Assembly: GCA_028023455.1 (NCBI GenBank)
Contig: JAQFVV010000992.1
Span: 1 to 64,000, forward strand
Reading direction: 5' to 3'
DNA from: Epiperipatus broadwayi
Taxonomy: Eukaryota; Onychophora; Udeonychophora; Euonychophora; Peripatidae
DNA: 64,000 nucleotides
This document shows positions 1 through 13,459 of the stretch, in pieces (within the stretch, counting starts at the first letter, position 1; each line of letters begins with the position of its first letter). The translations under genes were made by a program, and so were the position numbers. The notes under the pieces were generated by a model. The model did not search any database. It saw nothing but the letters and a program-made list of their open reading frames with translations, and had not been told where the DNA came from.

Positions 1-108
1 ATATATATATATATTAAAGATTACTTACAATCCTATTAACATAAGCTTTTAAAATGTAATTTTAAAACATAAAAAACAATACAAATGTAAGTTTAAAATT
101 AGTAAGAT

Positions 109-144
<36 letters not shown>

Positions 145-205
145 ATCTTTAATATATTTTAAATATGTATTTTATATAAATATATATATATATATATTGT
201 ACCAG
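1..205. repeat. (AT)n microsatellites with hairpin flanks
   Basis: The window opens inside an (AT)n tract. A second tract at about 111-142 is flanked on both sides by AGATTGAT and its complement ATCAATCT, so the segment from about 105 to 149 is a near-perfect palindrome centred on the dinucleotide run. A third tract ends at 196 and is followed directly by TTGTACCAGT (197-206), a ten-base junction that recurs elsewhere in the window. Confidence 0.85.
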
Positions 206-1040
206 TCCATACTCCCTGTGGGATTCTTTTCCTAATCTTGCACTGAGCATGAAGTGACCAAGATTCAACAGGTAAAGAAATGGATATCAATCTAGCCGAT
301 TGTCTGTACTCATGCATATTGTTAATTCTATCTAAATTGATAGAAAGAGTGGATTGACAGGACTCTTCCAGTTAAAAAAACCCTTTAGTTGATATCTTAT
401 TTGAATGCTCGAATATTTAGAGCAATGGCAAGTACACACCTTTGAAAAATCTATTTACAAAATAGACCTTTGTGTGCCACTTCTAGAAAAGAATCAAAAA
501 ATGAATATTTCAGCCTCCTAGATGTATGTGCAATACCATATGTTCAGCGGAGCATAAGAATAAGATTTAACACCCCGGTAGAGTGATATCCCTTTGTGGC
601 TAGCTCAGTCACTCTACAATCTAGGGTTTTCAAATGGGTAAGTTAAATGATTATTACCAGTATGTGGTTGATAAGGAAAGAATACATTTTGATCAATATA
701 AATAATAATATGAAAACGAAACAAAGTTTAATATTATGATTAAATATTTATTTAATCCCAAATACCCACCACCGTTTCATACTAATGATGATATAATAAC
801 AAAATACTAAATAATTAATTATCCCGAATCATATATATTTGAGGCGTTGAAATAGATAAAATACAATTTTAAATAAGAAAAATAATAAATCTCTAAAGCT
901 ATTTACAATGTTTATAAGTAATGGAAGTGGTCTGAGCTCCTTTTACCCAATATAAATAAATTTACTTTGTGTGATTTGATATACAGATATGAGATTTTCG
1001 GTCATACAGGCATGCACTTTTACTCAGTGCTTTAAAACCC
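206..1040. other. Unassigned non-coding DNA, slightly GC-richer
   Basis: No open reading frame with a recognisable domain is present. Bases 206-660 are less AT-rich than the surroundings and probably belong to an old repeat that begins at the TTGTACCAGT junction. A short hairpin is visible at about 575-620, where GTAGAGTGA and TCACTCTAC face each other. Function unknown. Confidence 0.4.
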
Positions 1041-1056
1041 TTTTATTGATAGCAAA

Positions 1057-1271
<215 letters not shown>

Positions 1272-1274
1272 CTA

Positions 1275-2995
1275 TGCATATGTATATTTGCATTATGAGA
1301 TATTTCAATAATTTCGTATTTTTCAACAAGTCAACAAGGTTGCATTGGCTCAGATACTATATTGTACTCACCATAAGGTATTGTATATATTTCCCTCCTG
1401 CTATAAATAAATTCCTGTACATGTATATACATGCAGCACAATTATACACTTACTATTACTTTAAATATAAAGTTATTAGAGTACTTGCTTACAGGGAATC
1501 TATAATAGATCAATCCCTTCTTGCACGCATCATAAGATGCAGCAGTGACCAAAAAAATAACTTAAAAAGGATATACGGTTAAATACATTTTTAGATATTC
1601 AGCATGAGATATCATATTTACCAAATATTATAAGCGTATGTACGCATATACATACATGTATATCCATATATGATGAATTCCAGCAGTAACAACAAGAGAA
1701 AAATGAATAGCAACAAATAAAAAAGAATCTCATTGCAATCTTTGTTGAAAATACTAGAATTTGAAATAGAAAATTGACTCAAAGGATTTAAGTAAAAGCT
1801 TTATCATTTATGCCCGTAATAACTGCAAATTCATATACATATGTGAGAGACTCTCTCTCTCTCTCTTTTAAATGATTAATAATAATAACAAAATAATAAT
1901 ATATCTAATCGGAAATATCAAAGTTAATTATTTCAATATTAATAAATATCTTAAACTTATATCTGCATCTTCATTCTTTTCCTCTAAGCTCTTGAGTGGG
2001 CTTCAAGTTAACTGGCTGTGTGTTGAAGATTTCATACATTTAGCAAGGTGACATTTGTTATCATCATGGATGTCTGGAATTGGTGTGGTCACATCTTGGT
2101 GGCTTGGGACAGAGAAAGGGCAGTGCACTGGCCAGTTGTTTACCCCACAGTCATTTTGCTGGAATCTCTAGTATATTGCTTCATATCTTCTTTTTTATAT
2201 ATCTAATAATAATTAGGATTATTAATAAATTTTCATAAGCTGTCTCCAATGGTTACTCAAATCCACAAAGACAATGTTCTTAAAAGAACTGTATAATGGA
2301 TTTGTTCTTAAGAATGTCACTAATAGTCCTATTTGTAAATGAATCTCTAAGTAGCTGATTGCTTAGAGAATTCTGGAGCCACAAAAAAGAATGACTTGCC
2401 CAGAATGGCTGCCAAAGAAAGAATGAATCCCACAGCACTATCAATCCCACTAATAAGAACCAATTCAGATATCCCTCTGAAAAGAATGAAAAAGCCAATC
2501 CTTTTAATTTAGCTTATCACTTAGATTGCAAACATTCCTTTCTATTTTTCTGATTAAATTCTACATTTTAAGTTTGACATCCATCTTGAATAACCCAGAC
2601 CACTTGCTTACAAAATAAATTCAAAATATTTTTTTTAAAAGAGATAACAGTTTAATTATAGCATTATCAAACCTTTTGCTTTTGATCAGATTTTTGCAAA
2701 AGCAATTAACATTACTTGCTTATGGAATAAAATTACAATCTTTAGAAAAGTAATTAAAAAAAATATACAAGTATGTTGGAAAATAAAAAAAAAAAACAAA
2801 TACATATAATGACATATCATAAAACATATACAAAAAGGAAAAACAAAAATTAAAAAATACATGAGTTTATTATACATGTACAATATTTAAATTTGTGTGT
2901 GTGGGTATTCTACTGCTCAGTCCGAACCTCCATTATTAATCTAGCACATTTTTATATTTGTTGTGCTTAATACAGACTTTGTGCAAGGCCATTTG
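1275..2995. other. Unassigned AT-rich DNA
   Basis: This holds a short (CT)n run at 1849-1866 and a GC-richer patch at about 2030-2165 that may be an old repeat. Short minus-strand frames at 2280-2498 and 2686-2883 lack any recognisable domain and have hydrophobic low-complexity translations. I see no gene here. Confidence 0.45.
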
Positions 2996-3106
<111 letters not shown>

Positions 3107-3109
3107 AAT

Positions 3110-5190
3110 TGGGAAAAGATTTTGGATTCACATATACTGACCACAAGGGTACCACTAGTCTGAAAATAAAAACTAGACATTTATTTTAAGGGTAGACAGG
3201 ATATGCAAACCTAAATGCACTGAACTAAAATCAAGGAGAAACAAAAGATCTTAAATATTGTTCAGACAATTGAAAAATAAAAGTACCAAGACAAATGTCA
3301 GCCAAATATATTTAAACAATTTGAAAATTTCATTAACAGTTGGACAAAAGAATAAAGAAATCTAGCCACAAATACAAAAATGACTTAGAGTTGAATACAC
3401 ATATTTTTCAGAGAGTAGACATGAGTATGGCAAACATGAACACATTAAATGCTTTGGCACCAAAATTCTCTCGCCTAAAAATAAAGAAATGGATAAAATA
3501 ATATATTCCTGCTGTCAATTTATAAAATTGCAAAAAAAAAAAAAACAGCAACTCTAGTTTCCTTGTTCAGAGATAAGAAATCAGTTATGGTCTTGTAAGA
3601 AATCAATGAAACCATTGCAGACATTTGATCAATAGCATTCTAACTATGGATGTTATAATGCTGAAGGACTGCTGTGCTTAATACTACTTTTAAATTAAAC
3701 ATGGTTCATTTCACATACAAGACAGCAAAAAGATATTTGATTACGAACTTACATAATCTAGAAAGAAATCTGTACTTTCAGAAAACTAGAACAAAGAACC
3801 TGATAAATAGCCAGCAAAAAGATTTTGTTGTTTGCAAAAAGCAGAAACAAAACGTGTTTAAAATTAATTATTTTACAACAACAACTAAAAGCAGGTGTGT
3901 AAATAAAAATAAGAAAACTGCCAAAACATTTACCAATAGTTATTGAAATAATTAGACATATATTAAACATGTAAAATTATACATTCACAATGCACCCTCT
4001 GATAAACAAAAATTAAAAACAAATTTGGAATCTTAAAACCAAGATTCCAAGACTAGCAAAAGTAAATACAGATAATAAATAATTAATATAATTAATACAA
4101 CTTTATAAAACTTTATAATATACTTATCATTAGATTGAGCAAAGATTTAATTAAAAGCAATTTATTTACCCTGGCTAGAATAAGAAAATGTTTACCTTAC
4201 GGTAAAGTAGAGTTCACATAGTTTTCTGAATACTTTTAAAAAGTTCATATTTCAGGTGAATTTTCATTATGACAGAGGCAAGTGCTGAGGCAAATTGGGA
4301 ATCCAGCTTATGTCAGAGTTTTATGGCATCACAAAAGAAGAGCCTAGAAAACAAAGTTCTTTCTTTTTTAAATTAGCAAGGCATTTTATTGTTTCTAATA
4401 TGTATAGCAGCATTTGTTGACATTTTGAAGGCAAATTTCAAAAATATCCTAAATGTCTGAACTGCTATTGGTATGAAGTTCCACAGATTAATCAGAATAT
4501 AAAGAATTTGTCTAGTCAAGGCTCTTTTTTTATGCATGAACTTTTGGGGGTTATTTATTCCCACACCCAATTTCCTGCAAAAACTTGTTATTGTTTTTGA
4601 ATTCTACCTCTGAGGGCAGGGTAAATCTTAATCCCCCACTCAATCTAATTTAGGAATTCCAAACAGACATTATTTTAACTAAAACAACAACACAACAATT
4701 AAATCTCTGCTTCTTAGAATTAAATAAGAACTGATAAAAATAAGTGGCAGTAATGTAATCAACACACTTGCTTGTTTTCAATTAATTTAAAAAAAAAGTA
4801 AAAACAAGCGGTAAAAGTAAACTATTTTAAAATAAATCAATTCTATATAAAAAAATGACCTATTTAAATATAACCAAGTATATGTTTTAATACACAAACT
4901 CTTTTTAAATAGTTTTTAAATGACTTTAGATTTAAATTTGATCACAGAAAATTAGTTTTATTGATTTATTTTTAATAATTTAATCAAATCTTTTGCTAAG
5001 GAACTATCCACTACACTCATTTATTTTGATGTGTTCAAAATTCAAACATATTAAAAGAAGATGGATTAATAACTTTAAATAATTTTTTTTTGAAATAGAA
5101 ATTTCATTTTAAAAGAACTTTAAATTCAATCAATAAAAAAGAATAGATAAATTATTCTTGAATTTCATTGCTTATATTTTTTAAATGTAA
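3110..5190. other. Unassigned AT-rich DNA
   Basis: No domain-bearing frame, RNA gene or clear repeat structure was found. The frames at 3674-3946 (plus) and 4373-4570 (minus) are short, uninterrupted by chance in AT-rich DNA, and match no family I recognise. Confidence 0.45.
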
Positions 5191-5193
5191 TTA

Positions 5194-6366
5194 CACCTGG
5201 GTCTCATTTTACATGATAGATAGATTCCTCAGAAAACACACGCAAATGAAATCGTGCAAAAATAGACATAACTTACATTGAAAAAGGGGGGATGTGGTCT
5301 GTGATTTTTCAAAATTTGCATAAAAGCAAAGCACCAATGTAAAATTACTTTAAAATTCACGCAAAAAAAAAAAAGGAAATAAAATATGACTAATAAAAAA
5401 TTTCAAATTTGAAAAAAATTGATATAAGACAAACTTTTTTTAACTATAATATTTAATTTTATTCAAAATAATATATTTTTATGCATAATTTACAGTACAG
5501 TAATTTACATTTTTTATACATTTTTAATTATTATTGCTATTTGCTGAAAAACACATTCATTTGCAAACTGGTAAAAAATCAGACTCTAACAAGAAAAAAT
5601 ACAACTAGTGCCAAGTTCACCTCTCATGTTGTGTTAATGGTTTTCTGTTGACAACATAATTATTAATTAATCTTCAAGATGATAATTTTATTAATTGTTT
5701 ATGAACTTAGACTTATGATAATACAAAGACATTTATTCACCACTGCTGGGAAAAATTTAATTAAAACTAATAACTAAAAATTAAATTCTTATTTTTGTCT
5801 TTAATTTTTTAATTTTCACTTTTGTTTAAAAATCAAATTTCATTTTAAATCACATTAATTTCAAGTCACCATAAGTAATTTTTAAATTAATTACAATTAA
5901 AAATCAGATTTTAATTTTTAATTGTCAAATTTAATTGTGCCCACTGCTAGTACTCATCGTTTAAAAATAAACTTGTGGACACTAAATGATTAATAATTGA
6001 TTATGTTCTTTTTTAAAAAGCAAAAACAGAATGTGATTTAAAATGCAAAATTAACACACACAATGTTTGAACAAATTTACATTATAAACTTGTAAAATTT
6101 AATGTGTGTATACATAAAATGTGGAAATCATGATTTTAATTTTATTATTGCATAAAATCTTACTATTATAAAGCACTGAAAATATTGAAATTACTAAGAT
6201 GAAAGTCAAATTCCAATAATGTGCTATTACTTTCAATATAACATAAGTGCGTGAAATTTATTATTTAAAGTAATAGCACATTATCGGAGTTCGACTTCCG
6301 GTGAAACATGAATCGCGTAACTTCAAAATCATGTTAAATAAGTATGTGTAAAAAGAGACCCAGGTG
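5194..6366. mobile_element. Non-autonomous DNA transposon, copy 1 (TA target duplication)
   Basis: The element starts CACCTGGGTCTC and ends in the reverse complement GAGACCCAGGTG, each flanked outside by TA. It is about 1.17 kb with no transposase frame. Beyond the terminal inverted repeats, its left 250 bp matches the right end of 42650-43803 read on the opposite strand, and its right end matches that copy's left end, so the two are copies of one family. An internal inverted repeat at about 6211-6290 (AATAATGTGCTATTACTTT and its near complement) forms a hairpin. TA duplication suggests a Tc1/mariner-type transposase acting in trans; that assignment is inference. Confidence 0.75.
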
Positions 6367-6369
6367 TAT

Positions 6370-7345
6370 CTGCATATGTTCATTTATAAATCATAAAACT
6401 TTTGAAGATAGTTCTAAAGAAAAATTCTAATCAAAATAATTTTCTTAAAAATTTCTAATTAAATTGAAATTAAATATTTTAAGAAGATACAAAATTATTG
6501 AAAATGTATTGTGGATAAACACCATTAGTCATGGGTTGGAATGCTGATGTTTTAATCAAAGAATGTAATTATATTTCCTAAATAATGCCTAAAATATATC
6601 TGTATTTCATCAATATAATTTTCAATGAAAAATTATTTGGTAGCAAAGTAATCTGGAGAAGAAAATCGCAACTACACACAGTAAAATGAAACAATTAACA
6701 GAAAATCTTGATTGCCTCTGTGATAATCGATGAACAAAGAACATGGAACTTTATTATAAAAAACATTTTTCATCTCATCACAGAAAGCAATAGAATAATA
6801 TTTTCTAAAACAACATTTCATATTTTATTTATGTTTTATATACTTTTGACATATAAATTTTAATTTTTTCTTTTCAAAAATTGATTGTGACAGTAATACT
6901 TCATTCCAGAAAATTATCTAGATGAAGAAAAATAGAAGATCATTATCTTATCCTTTTTTTAAAATTTTATTTATTTAATAAAATTTAGATCTTCCATTTT
7001 AAAAAAAAACAAAACAAACACTATCGACTGAAGTAAATTTAAGACTAAGAGGTAAGAGTTTGGTATTCTCTACATTGAATCTATACATGATAGAACAGTA
7101 TTAAATTTATTACTAATTTTAATTAATATAGTAATATTTGTTATAACATTTTATGTAAAAGTTTAACCTCTTTGAATGAAATTTATTTATTTCATAATAT
7201 GACTACACATGGAGGAATTTATTTATAAGACGAATATTACTTCACAAGGATCTTATAGTGTGAATCATTTTTGATACACATAATTTTGAAGTAATACTTA
7301 GTTAGCTAGTTAATTACATTATAATTTTGAAATTTTAAATTTTTA
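6370..7345. other. Unassigned AT-rich DNA
   Basis: Only homopolymer and AT-rich sequence is visible. There is no coding frame above chance length and no repeat that I can link to another part of the window. Confidence 0.45.
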
Positions 7346-7346
7346 A

Positions 7347-7967
7347 TTATTGTTTTAGTTTTAACAAGGCTGTAAACCTTAGCAATGAGCGTCTGAAAAA
7401 ATCGTCACTAGGGACCTCTGTAGGTCTTTAAAACACATGCTTACGCTATGAAGAAAAGAGAGAATCCCTTCTTTACTTCGACCTACTTTTATATATAAAT
7501 AGGTGAAGCAGAAGTGTTTTGATCTAAGAGTGTGAAGCTGTTAAATACTTCACTAATTAAGTCCACAATTCTTATAATACATTAATACTCGCGAAATCTT
7601 ACGATTTACTACGAGTTAATGAAAAGATCTTATAGTAAGAAATATATTACGATAATTTAAAGTTGTAATTATAAATTTTATTAAACGCTCACTATTATTT
7701 CAGTAATAGTTTTAACAAGGCTGTAAACCTTAGCAATGAGCGTCTGAAAAAATCGTCACTAGGGACCTCTGTAGGTCTTTAAAACACATGCTTACGCTAT
7801 GAAGAAAAGAGAGAATCCCTTCTTTACTTCGACCTACTTTTATATATAAATAGGTGAAGCAGAAGTGTTTTGATCTAAGAGTGTGAAGCTGTTAAATACT
7901 TCACTAATTAAGTCCACAATTCTTATAATACATTAATACTCGCGAAATCTTACGATTTATTGTTTTA
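7347..7967. mobile_element. Tandem 351-bp monomer insertion with 11-bp target duplication
   Basis: Bases 7357-7608 and 7708-7959 are identical by eye over about 252 bp, giving a period of 351 bp and roughly 1.7 monomers. The composite is flanked by TTATTGTTTTA at 7347-7357 and 7957-7967, so it inserted as one unit. No protein is encoded. A diverged relative at 11588-11735 extends through the unit into the 99-bp spacer, which shows that the spacer is part of the monomer rather than an internal domain. Candidates are a miniature terminal-repeat element, a dimeric SINE, or a retrozyme-like insertion copied from a circular RNA. I find no hammerhead core in it on either strand. Confidence 0.7.
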
Positions 7968-7969
7968 TA

Positions 7970-10185
7970 AATTATTAAAATGTATTTGTGATATGAGGTA
8001 TATTACTATTATGGAATGTGTGATTGTAATTTTTAACATAATAGTATAAGTAATAAAAATATATGCAAACACATGTTATTATCATATTGTTATTAGTTAA
8101 TAAATATGTTAAAGTTTGTTTGAAATTCAAGAAAGTCTCTTATTTATTTAATTAATTTACTCATTTTATCAAACAAGATAATGATGAATGCACATACACA
8201 TAAATATAATTTCAATTTAATATCTTAATATTATAAATAAATAATTTATAGAACAATTTATTAAGTTAATTATTACTATGAGATATTGATGGTAATTCCC
8301 GAAGAGAGTCAAACATAATATCTGCCCTGAGTTTAAATTTTGAGCATAATGGAAACATTAAAAAAGGTATATATTGGATAATTATTCTAGGTTGCATCAG
8401 TAATGAATAATTTGATTTAAAATTATCTTGTTTAGTATGGATTCAATTTTAGATTACAATTACATCATTTCATCTATGGCTCCTATATGAAGACCCTAAG
8501 TTTGACTATAGTTAGATGTGACCATCTTGATTACCTGAAAAAGACTGTACCATTACACATGGCACCCAAGTTTTAGGGCATGAAACATTAGTTTATCATC
8601 GATTATATCCATAATTTAAAAAAAAAATATTAACAATGATAGATAACTTCAATTTTATAAAAAAAAAATGATATAAATATGTTGTGAAAGTGCTAAATCA
8701 TAAAATAAATGGAAAGCTTGAAGTAAAATAAATGAATAATAAGTAGATAAGTCAGTCACTTAGAAATATAATTATAATTTAGGCATACTTAAAAAATAGG
8801 AAAGGTAAAATTACATTAGAAAGCTTAAACAGAGCATAAAATCCTATGACAAATAATCTTTTAGTAAATAAGGAAACTAAAAAGAATGAGGAAAAAAGCA
8901 TTTACTTGAAACCAAAAGTATTCGTGATAGCAACAAGAAAGATGATGAAATTACACTGGTAGATGGAAAGAAAATTTTACCTAGTAAACGTTATTGTTGG
9001 CATGACTGGTGCATGTTTGTCATCAATATAATCTGTATATTTAGAGTGATGCCAAAGTTTTAAAGTTGTCCATGTTTAGTATTGGTTGGTTTCAATTTAT
9101 AATAGATGGAAAATGTGTTTTTATGTATCCTACTGGTAGAAATACAATATATAATATAAAGGTCTTAGCTATCAAAAAATGTTTTTTACAGCATCCTATA
9201 TAAATTAAAACAATGTAGTTTTAAAGAAAAATATATGAGGAAGAATTACTAAAAAGTATTTTTTCATCTTGACTCATGACAAAATCACACGATATTGAAA
9301 ATAAACATCCCAGGTCATAAATTGTATTAAATTGGGGATTTCTACATTCTTATTTTTTCAAAATTGTTTATCATATTTTAGTAAATAAAATTTGTAACTC
9401 AAAATATATATTTTTCTTGAGTTTATTGCAATATTTATGTAAATATTTCAAACATTTATTCTGATAAGGTATTATAGTTTAAATTTATTTATTATTTGCT
9501 AAGCAAGCCTTTGACAATTCTTGTCATATTTATAGCACATGCTCTTCTCTACTGGAATAAATATAATATTTAAATACATTTTACATTATGCAAATTTATT
9601 CAAATGTTCCATGTTCTTGACAATGTTAAACGGGAGTCTGTTTTGTTTATTACATAAGACAAAATAGTATTTCATCAGAAGACTAAGACAACATTTAAAA
9701 TGTACAAAGTGATTGCAATAAAACGAGAAAGATTAGAATTTTTGAAATTATGTCTACAATTTAAGATATTTCCAAATTGTTGTAAGACATTTATTGAGAA
9801 GTTTAAACATCAAAGAGATAGAATTGTGAGCAAATTACAGGAAGTATTACTTGGGATAATATTGCAAATGTTGGATTAAGCAAAAAAAAAAAACATATAA
9901 AAAACGGATAGATAAATATTATGAAGTTCCAAAAAGATGGTTGGTAAGTCCAGGATTATCACCCTGAAAGTGAGAAAGAAAAATATAATAAATAACACTA
10001 TAATTTCTGGTGAGAGAGCAAGACATTAACTTTAAGTGTAAACAGAGAAAAATATTGGACCAATCTATCAACACACCAAGGCTCAGAAACAATTAGTAAG
10101 ATTTTAGAACATTGGTCATTGTTTGTGGGTGGAATATGGAGAACTCTAGAAATAATCATAAATATATACAACATAGAGAAAAATA
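7970..10185. other. Unassigned AT-rich DNA
   Basis: No recognisable gene, RNA or repeat structure. The sequence is AT-rich with short homopolymers only. Confidence 0.45.
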
Positions 10186-10189
10186 ATTT

Positions 10190-10590
10190 CACTTGATCAT
10201 TGTTATGCTTATACAAGCTGTTATAAACAGTAGCAACCTCTCCATAGAGTAGTCCCACTCAGTACACATTTTAGTAATCAACGGATGCATGAAGATTTGC
10301 ACTTAAAATACTCATCATCCACCTACTTATCCAATATCCCCAGACCTATTTTAGCTTATGACCTTCATCAGTAAAGCACTTTGAATGTGAGAGTACCATC
10401 TAGATCTAAGGATCTAATGCAATTTTCTAGTTAACTGAAAAGCCATGAGCTCATTCTGGAAACAAGTCTGTGAATATTAGATGAGTAGGTACCAGATGGA
10501 GGATTTTATGTACAAATCCCTTGAATCTGTTGATTATTATGACTGTACTAGTTAGAACTACTGTATGGAGAGTTTATTACCATTAAAAAG
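10190..10590. mobile_element. Palindromic hammerhead-bearing element, copy 1
   Basis: The left arm, read on the minus strand, and the right arm, read on the plus strand, are diverged copies of the same unit. Shared landmarks in order are a hammerhead core, GATATTGGAT, GAGTAGGTACC or similar, GATGGGGATTTT, then GATTACT and CTGTATGGAGAG. The same unit makes up the arms at 15530-16470 and 55391-55920. It contains no coding frame. The arrangement resembles the inverted terminal repeats of the complete PLE at 20481-23017, so a non-autonomous PLE derivative is the favoured reading (inference). Confidence 0.6.
10343..10371 (-). ncRNA. Hammerhead ribozyme-like core, degenerate
   Basis: On the minus strand the core CTGATGA (10365-10371) is followed by an extra A, a short hairpin and then AAAAT where GAAAC is expected, so G12 has become A. 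The sister unit at 55766 keeps the full core. Probably inactive. Confidence 0.45.
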
Positions 10591-10599
10591 GAATAAGAG

Positions 10600-11330
10600 C
10601 TAATATAGCTAATACTTTACACTTAGAACTAAATAAAATTAAAATGATAAATGGTTAAAAAATATAAAATAACAAGATATTATCTCAGTGTGTATAAAGA
10701 AAAAATATAATTGTAAAATGAAAATACAAATAAATAATCTGAATTTATTGATGTAGATTAGCATAACATGAAAAATACAAAAAACAAATTGATTTAATCA
10801 AAATTGAGAAAACACTGTAATAAGGCTTATCCAAGGTCAAAATACTTAAGAATGTGTCCAAATTATATAAAGAAAATTATCCACTATGGCTATTAATTGA
10901 TTTCAGGGCAATATATTTTTTATAAAGTAGCAAAAACAGCTGCATATTGGATTATTGAATATATACATTTTGGAGATTATACATTAAAATAATCATATAA
11001 AGGTTTTGAAAAAATGAAGCATATAAATGTGCAAATAAAGTATAAGGTGACATTTTTGGACATCAAAGAGTTTTATGGGTAGATATTCAAAGTCAATCTA
11101 TAGATGTAATTAATGAGTTACTCCAAAATATAGATTATAATCAGAATAGAAAAAGTTTTGTAATTGATGTATTAAAGTAGATGAACAGAGACATAATAGC
11201 CTTGTTCAATGACAAGTATTATAAGATATAATATAGTTTACTCAATGCAACTTTGAATTAGTGGCACCATCTCAAAACATTTGGCACCTGTTAATAATAC
11301 AATTTATATGAGTTGCATTGATGATTTATT
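10600..11330. other. Unassigned AT-rich DNA
   Basis: No supported feature. The sequence is AT-rich without long frames. Confidence 0.4.
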
Positions 11331-11332
11331 TG

Positions 11333-12095
<763 letters not shown>

Positions 12096-12099
12096 ACTA

Positions 12100-13010
12100 G
12101 TTAAGTCAATTCGAATTTCAAAAATTCTATGTGTCCTTAAAATTTATTCACATAAATTTAAAAAAATAATAATAAGAATCTTAAATTATGTGCATAGCAG
12201 GTTAATATGCAATCGATATACCATTATGCTTTCGAGAAACCTAATGTCAATTTTAAAAGACAGATTAACAATATAGGTAATACTGTGACACATATAAAGA
12301 CAGATATTTATGTCTTATGCTATTTTGGTAATACTAATGCACACACAACCATATGTATATATAGATTACATTATCAGAAAACTTTTTAAATATTATTTTT
12401 TATTATTAAATAATTCAGGAATTTCTAAATTTTAATTAAATAGATAAATTTATTTAGTTTATATAATTATATATTTAAAAGAATGTTTGATTTCCTTTTC
12501 AAAGGTAATTTAATTAAAAATTGTACATTCTATTTAAAATAGGATTATGTAAAAGACAACATGTTGTTGTTTATTCTTGTATAAAAATAATTAAAAGATT
12601 AAATTGTTTAACATAATATAAGAACAATCACTGAAAAATTGTAAAAACAAAAAAAAAAAATCTGTTATTATAAAAACAATAACTGACAGTATTTTCTATA
12701 AACAAATAATTAATAAATATCTAAATATCTATGACCTTAACCGATGGTTATTAGGTAATTTATTCAAAAGCCAACATCTACTCTAAACCCATCTATTATA
12801 AACATTTTTAATCATTATTTACTAGACACTTTATTTCATATAAATCCACATTCATAGATTCATTTCAAGATTGGCCTTTATCAATGAAACTTTTGGTTCT
12901 AAAGTTGGAAGCAACTTTCCATTCAACCTAATAACTAAAATTTATATCATGCAAAGATACAATATACGATAATCACCATGAGTAATCATGTAAATATAAT
13001 TCAAGATCAT
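12100..13010. other. Unassigned AT-rich DNA
   Basis: A plus-strand frame at 12207-12389 has no recognisable domain and no compositional support. Nothing else is visible. Confidence 0.4.
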
Positions 13011-13011
13011 T

Positions 13012-13450
13012 ATATATATATATATATATATTGTAATGGAACGTACTTGCTGCATTCCATTTAAATTGAAGAAAGAAGGCCCCAAACATTGGGAAAGCCA
13101 AATATAATGGAATGTATCTTTATATATGATCTCAAATGAAAATAAACATATGAACTTTCATAACAATAATCATTAGTTAACCAAGCCCTTAACTTTGAGA
13201 CACCAAATGTAATGAATAATTAAACGAACATATTATGCTGACCATGTTGTGGCGTCCAAATGTAATGGAACATACTTTTACTCCATTATACCAATCATCA
13301 GTTAACTGGGACCAACAGTTTATGGTGCCAAATGTAATGGACAATATATCATATAAACATATTATACCTCAAATGTAATGGAACGTCAATATATGAGAAG
13401 AAAATAATGCTTCAAACATTGGATAATAAACATAATGGAATATATATAAT
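13012..13450. repeat. (AT)n followed by a degenerate repeat of CCAAATGTAATGGAAC
   Basis: A short (AT)n run ends in TTGTAATGGAACGTA at 13031. The 16-base motif CCAAATGTAATGGAAC or close variants recurs near 13100, 13205, 13255, 13332, 13370 and 13430 with irregular spacing. One occurrence reads TGTGGCGTCCAAATGTAATGG, which recalls the boundary between an LTR and its primer-binding site. The region may be a nest of decayed LTR ends, but no internal domain is present. Confidence 0.5.
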
Positions 13451-13459
13451 CTAAATGAA

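Noticed and set aside
7358-7956. LTR retrotransposon or solo LTR pair
   Set aside because: The repeats lack TG...CA ends, the spacer is only 99 bp, and the spacer is part of the repeated monomer in the diverged copy at 11588-11735.
13031-13450. CRISPR-like array
   Set aside because: The repeats are degenerate and irregularly spaced in a eukaryotic context; not a CRISPR array. None was found elsewhere in the window.
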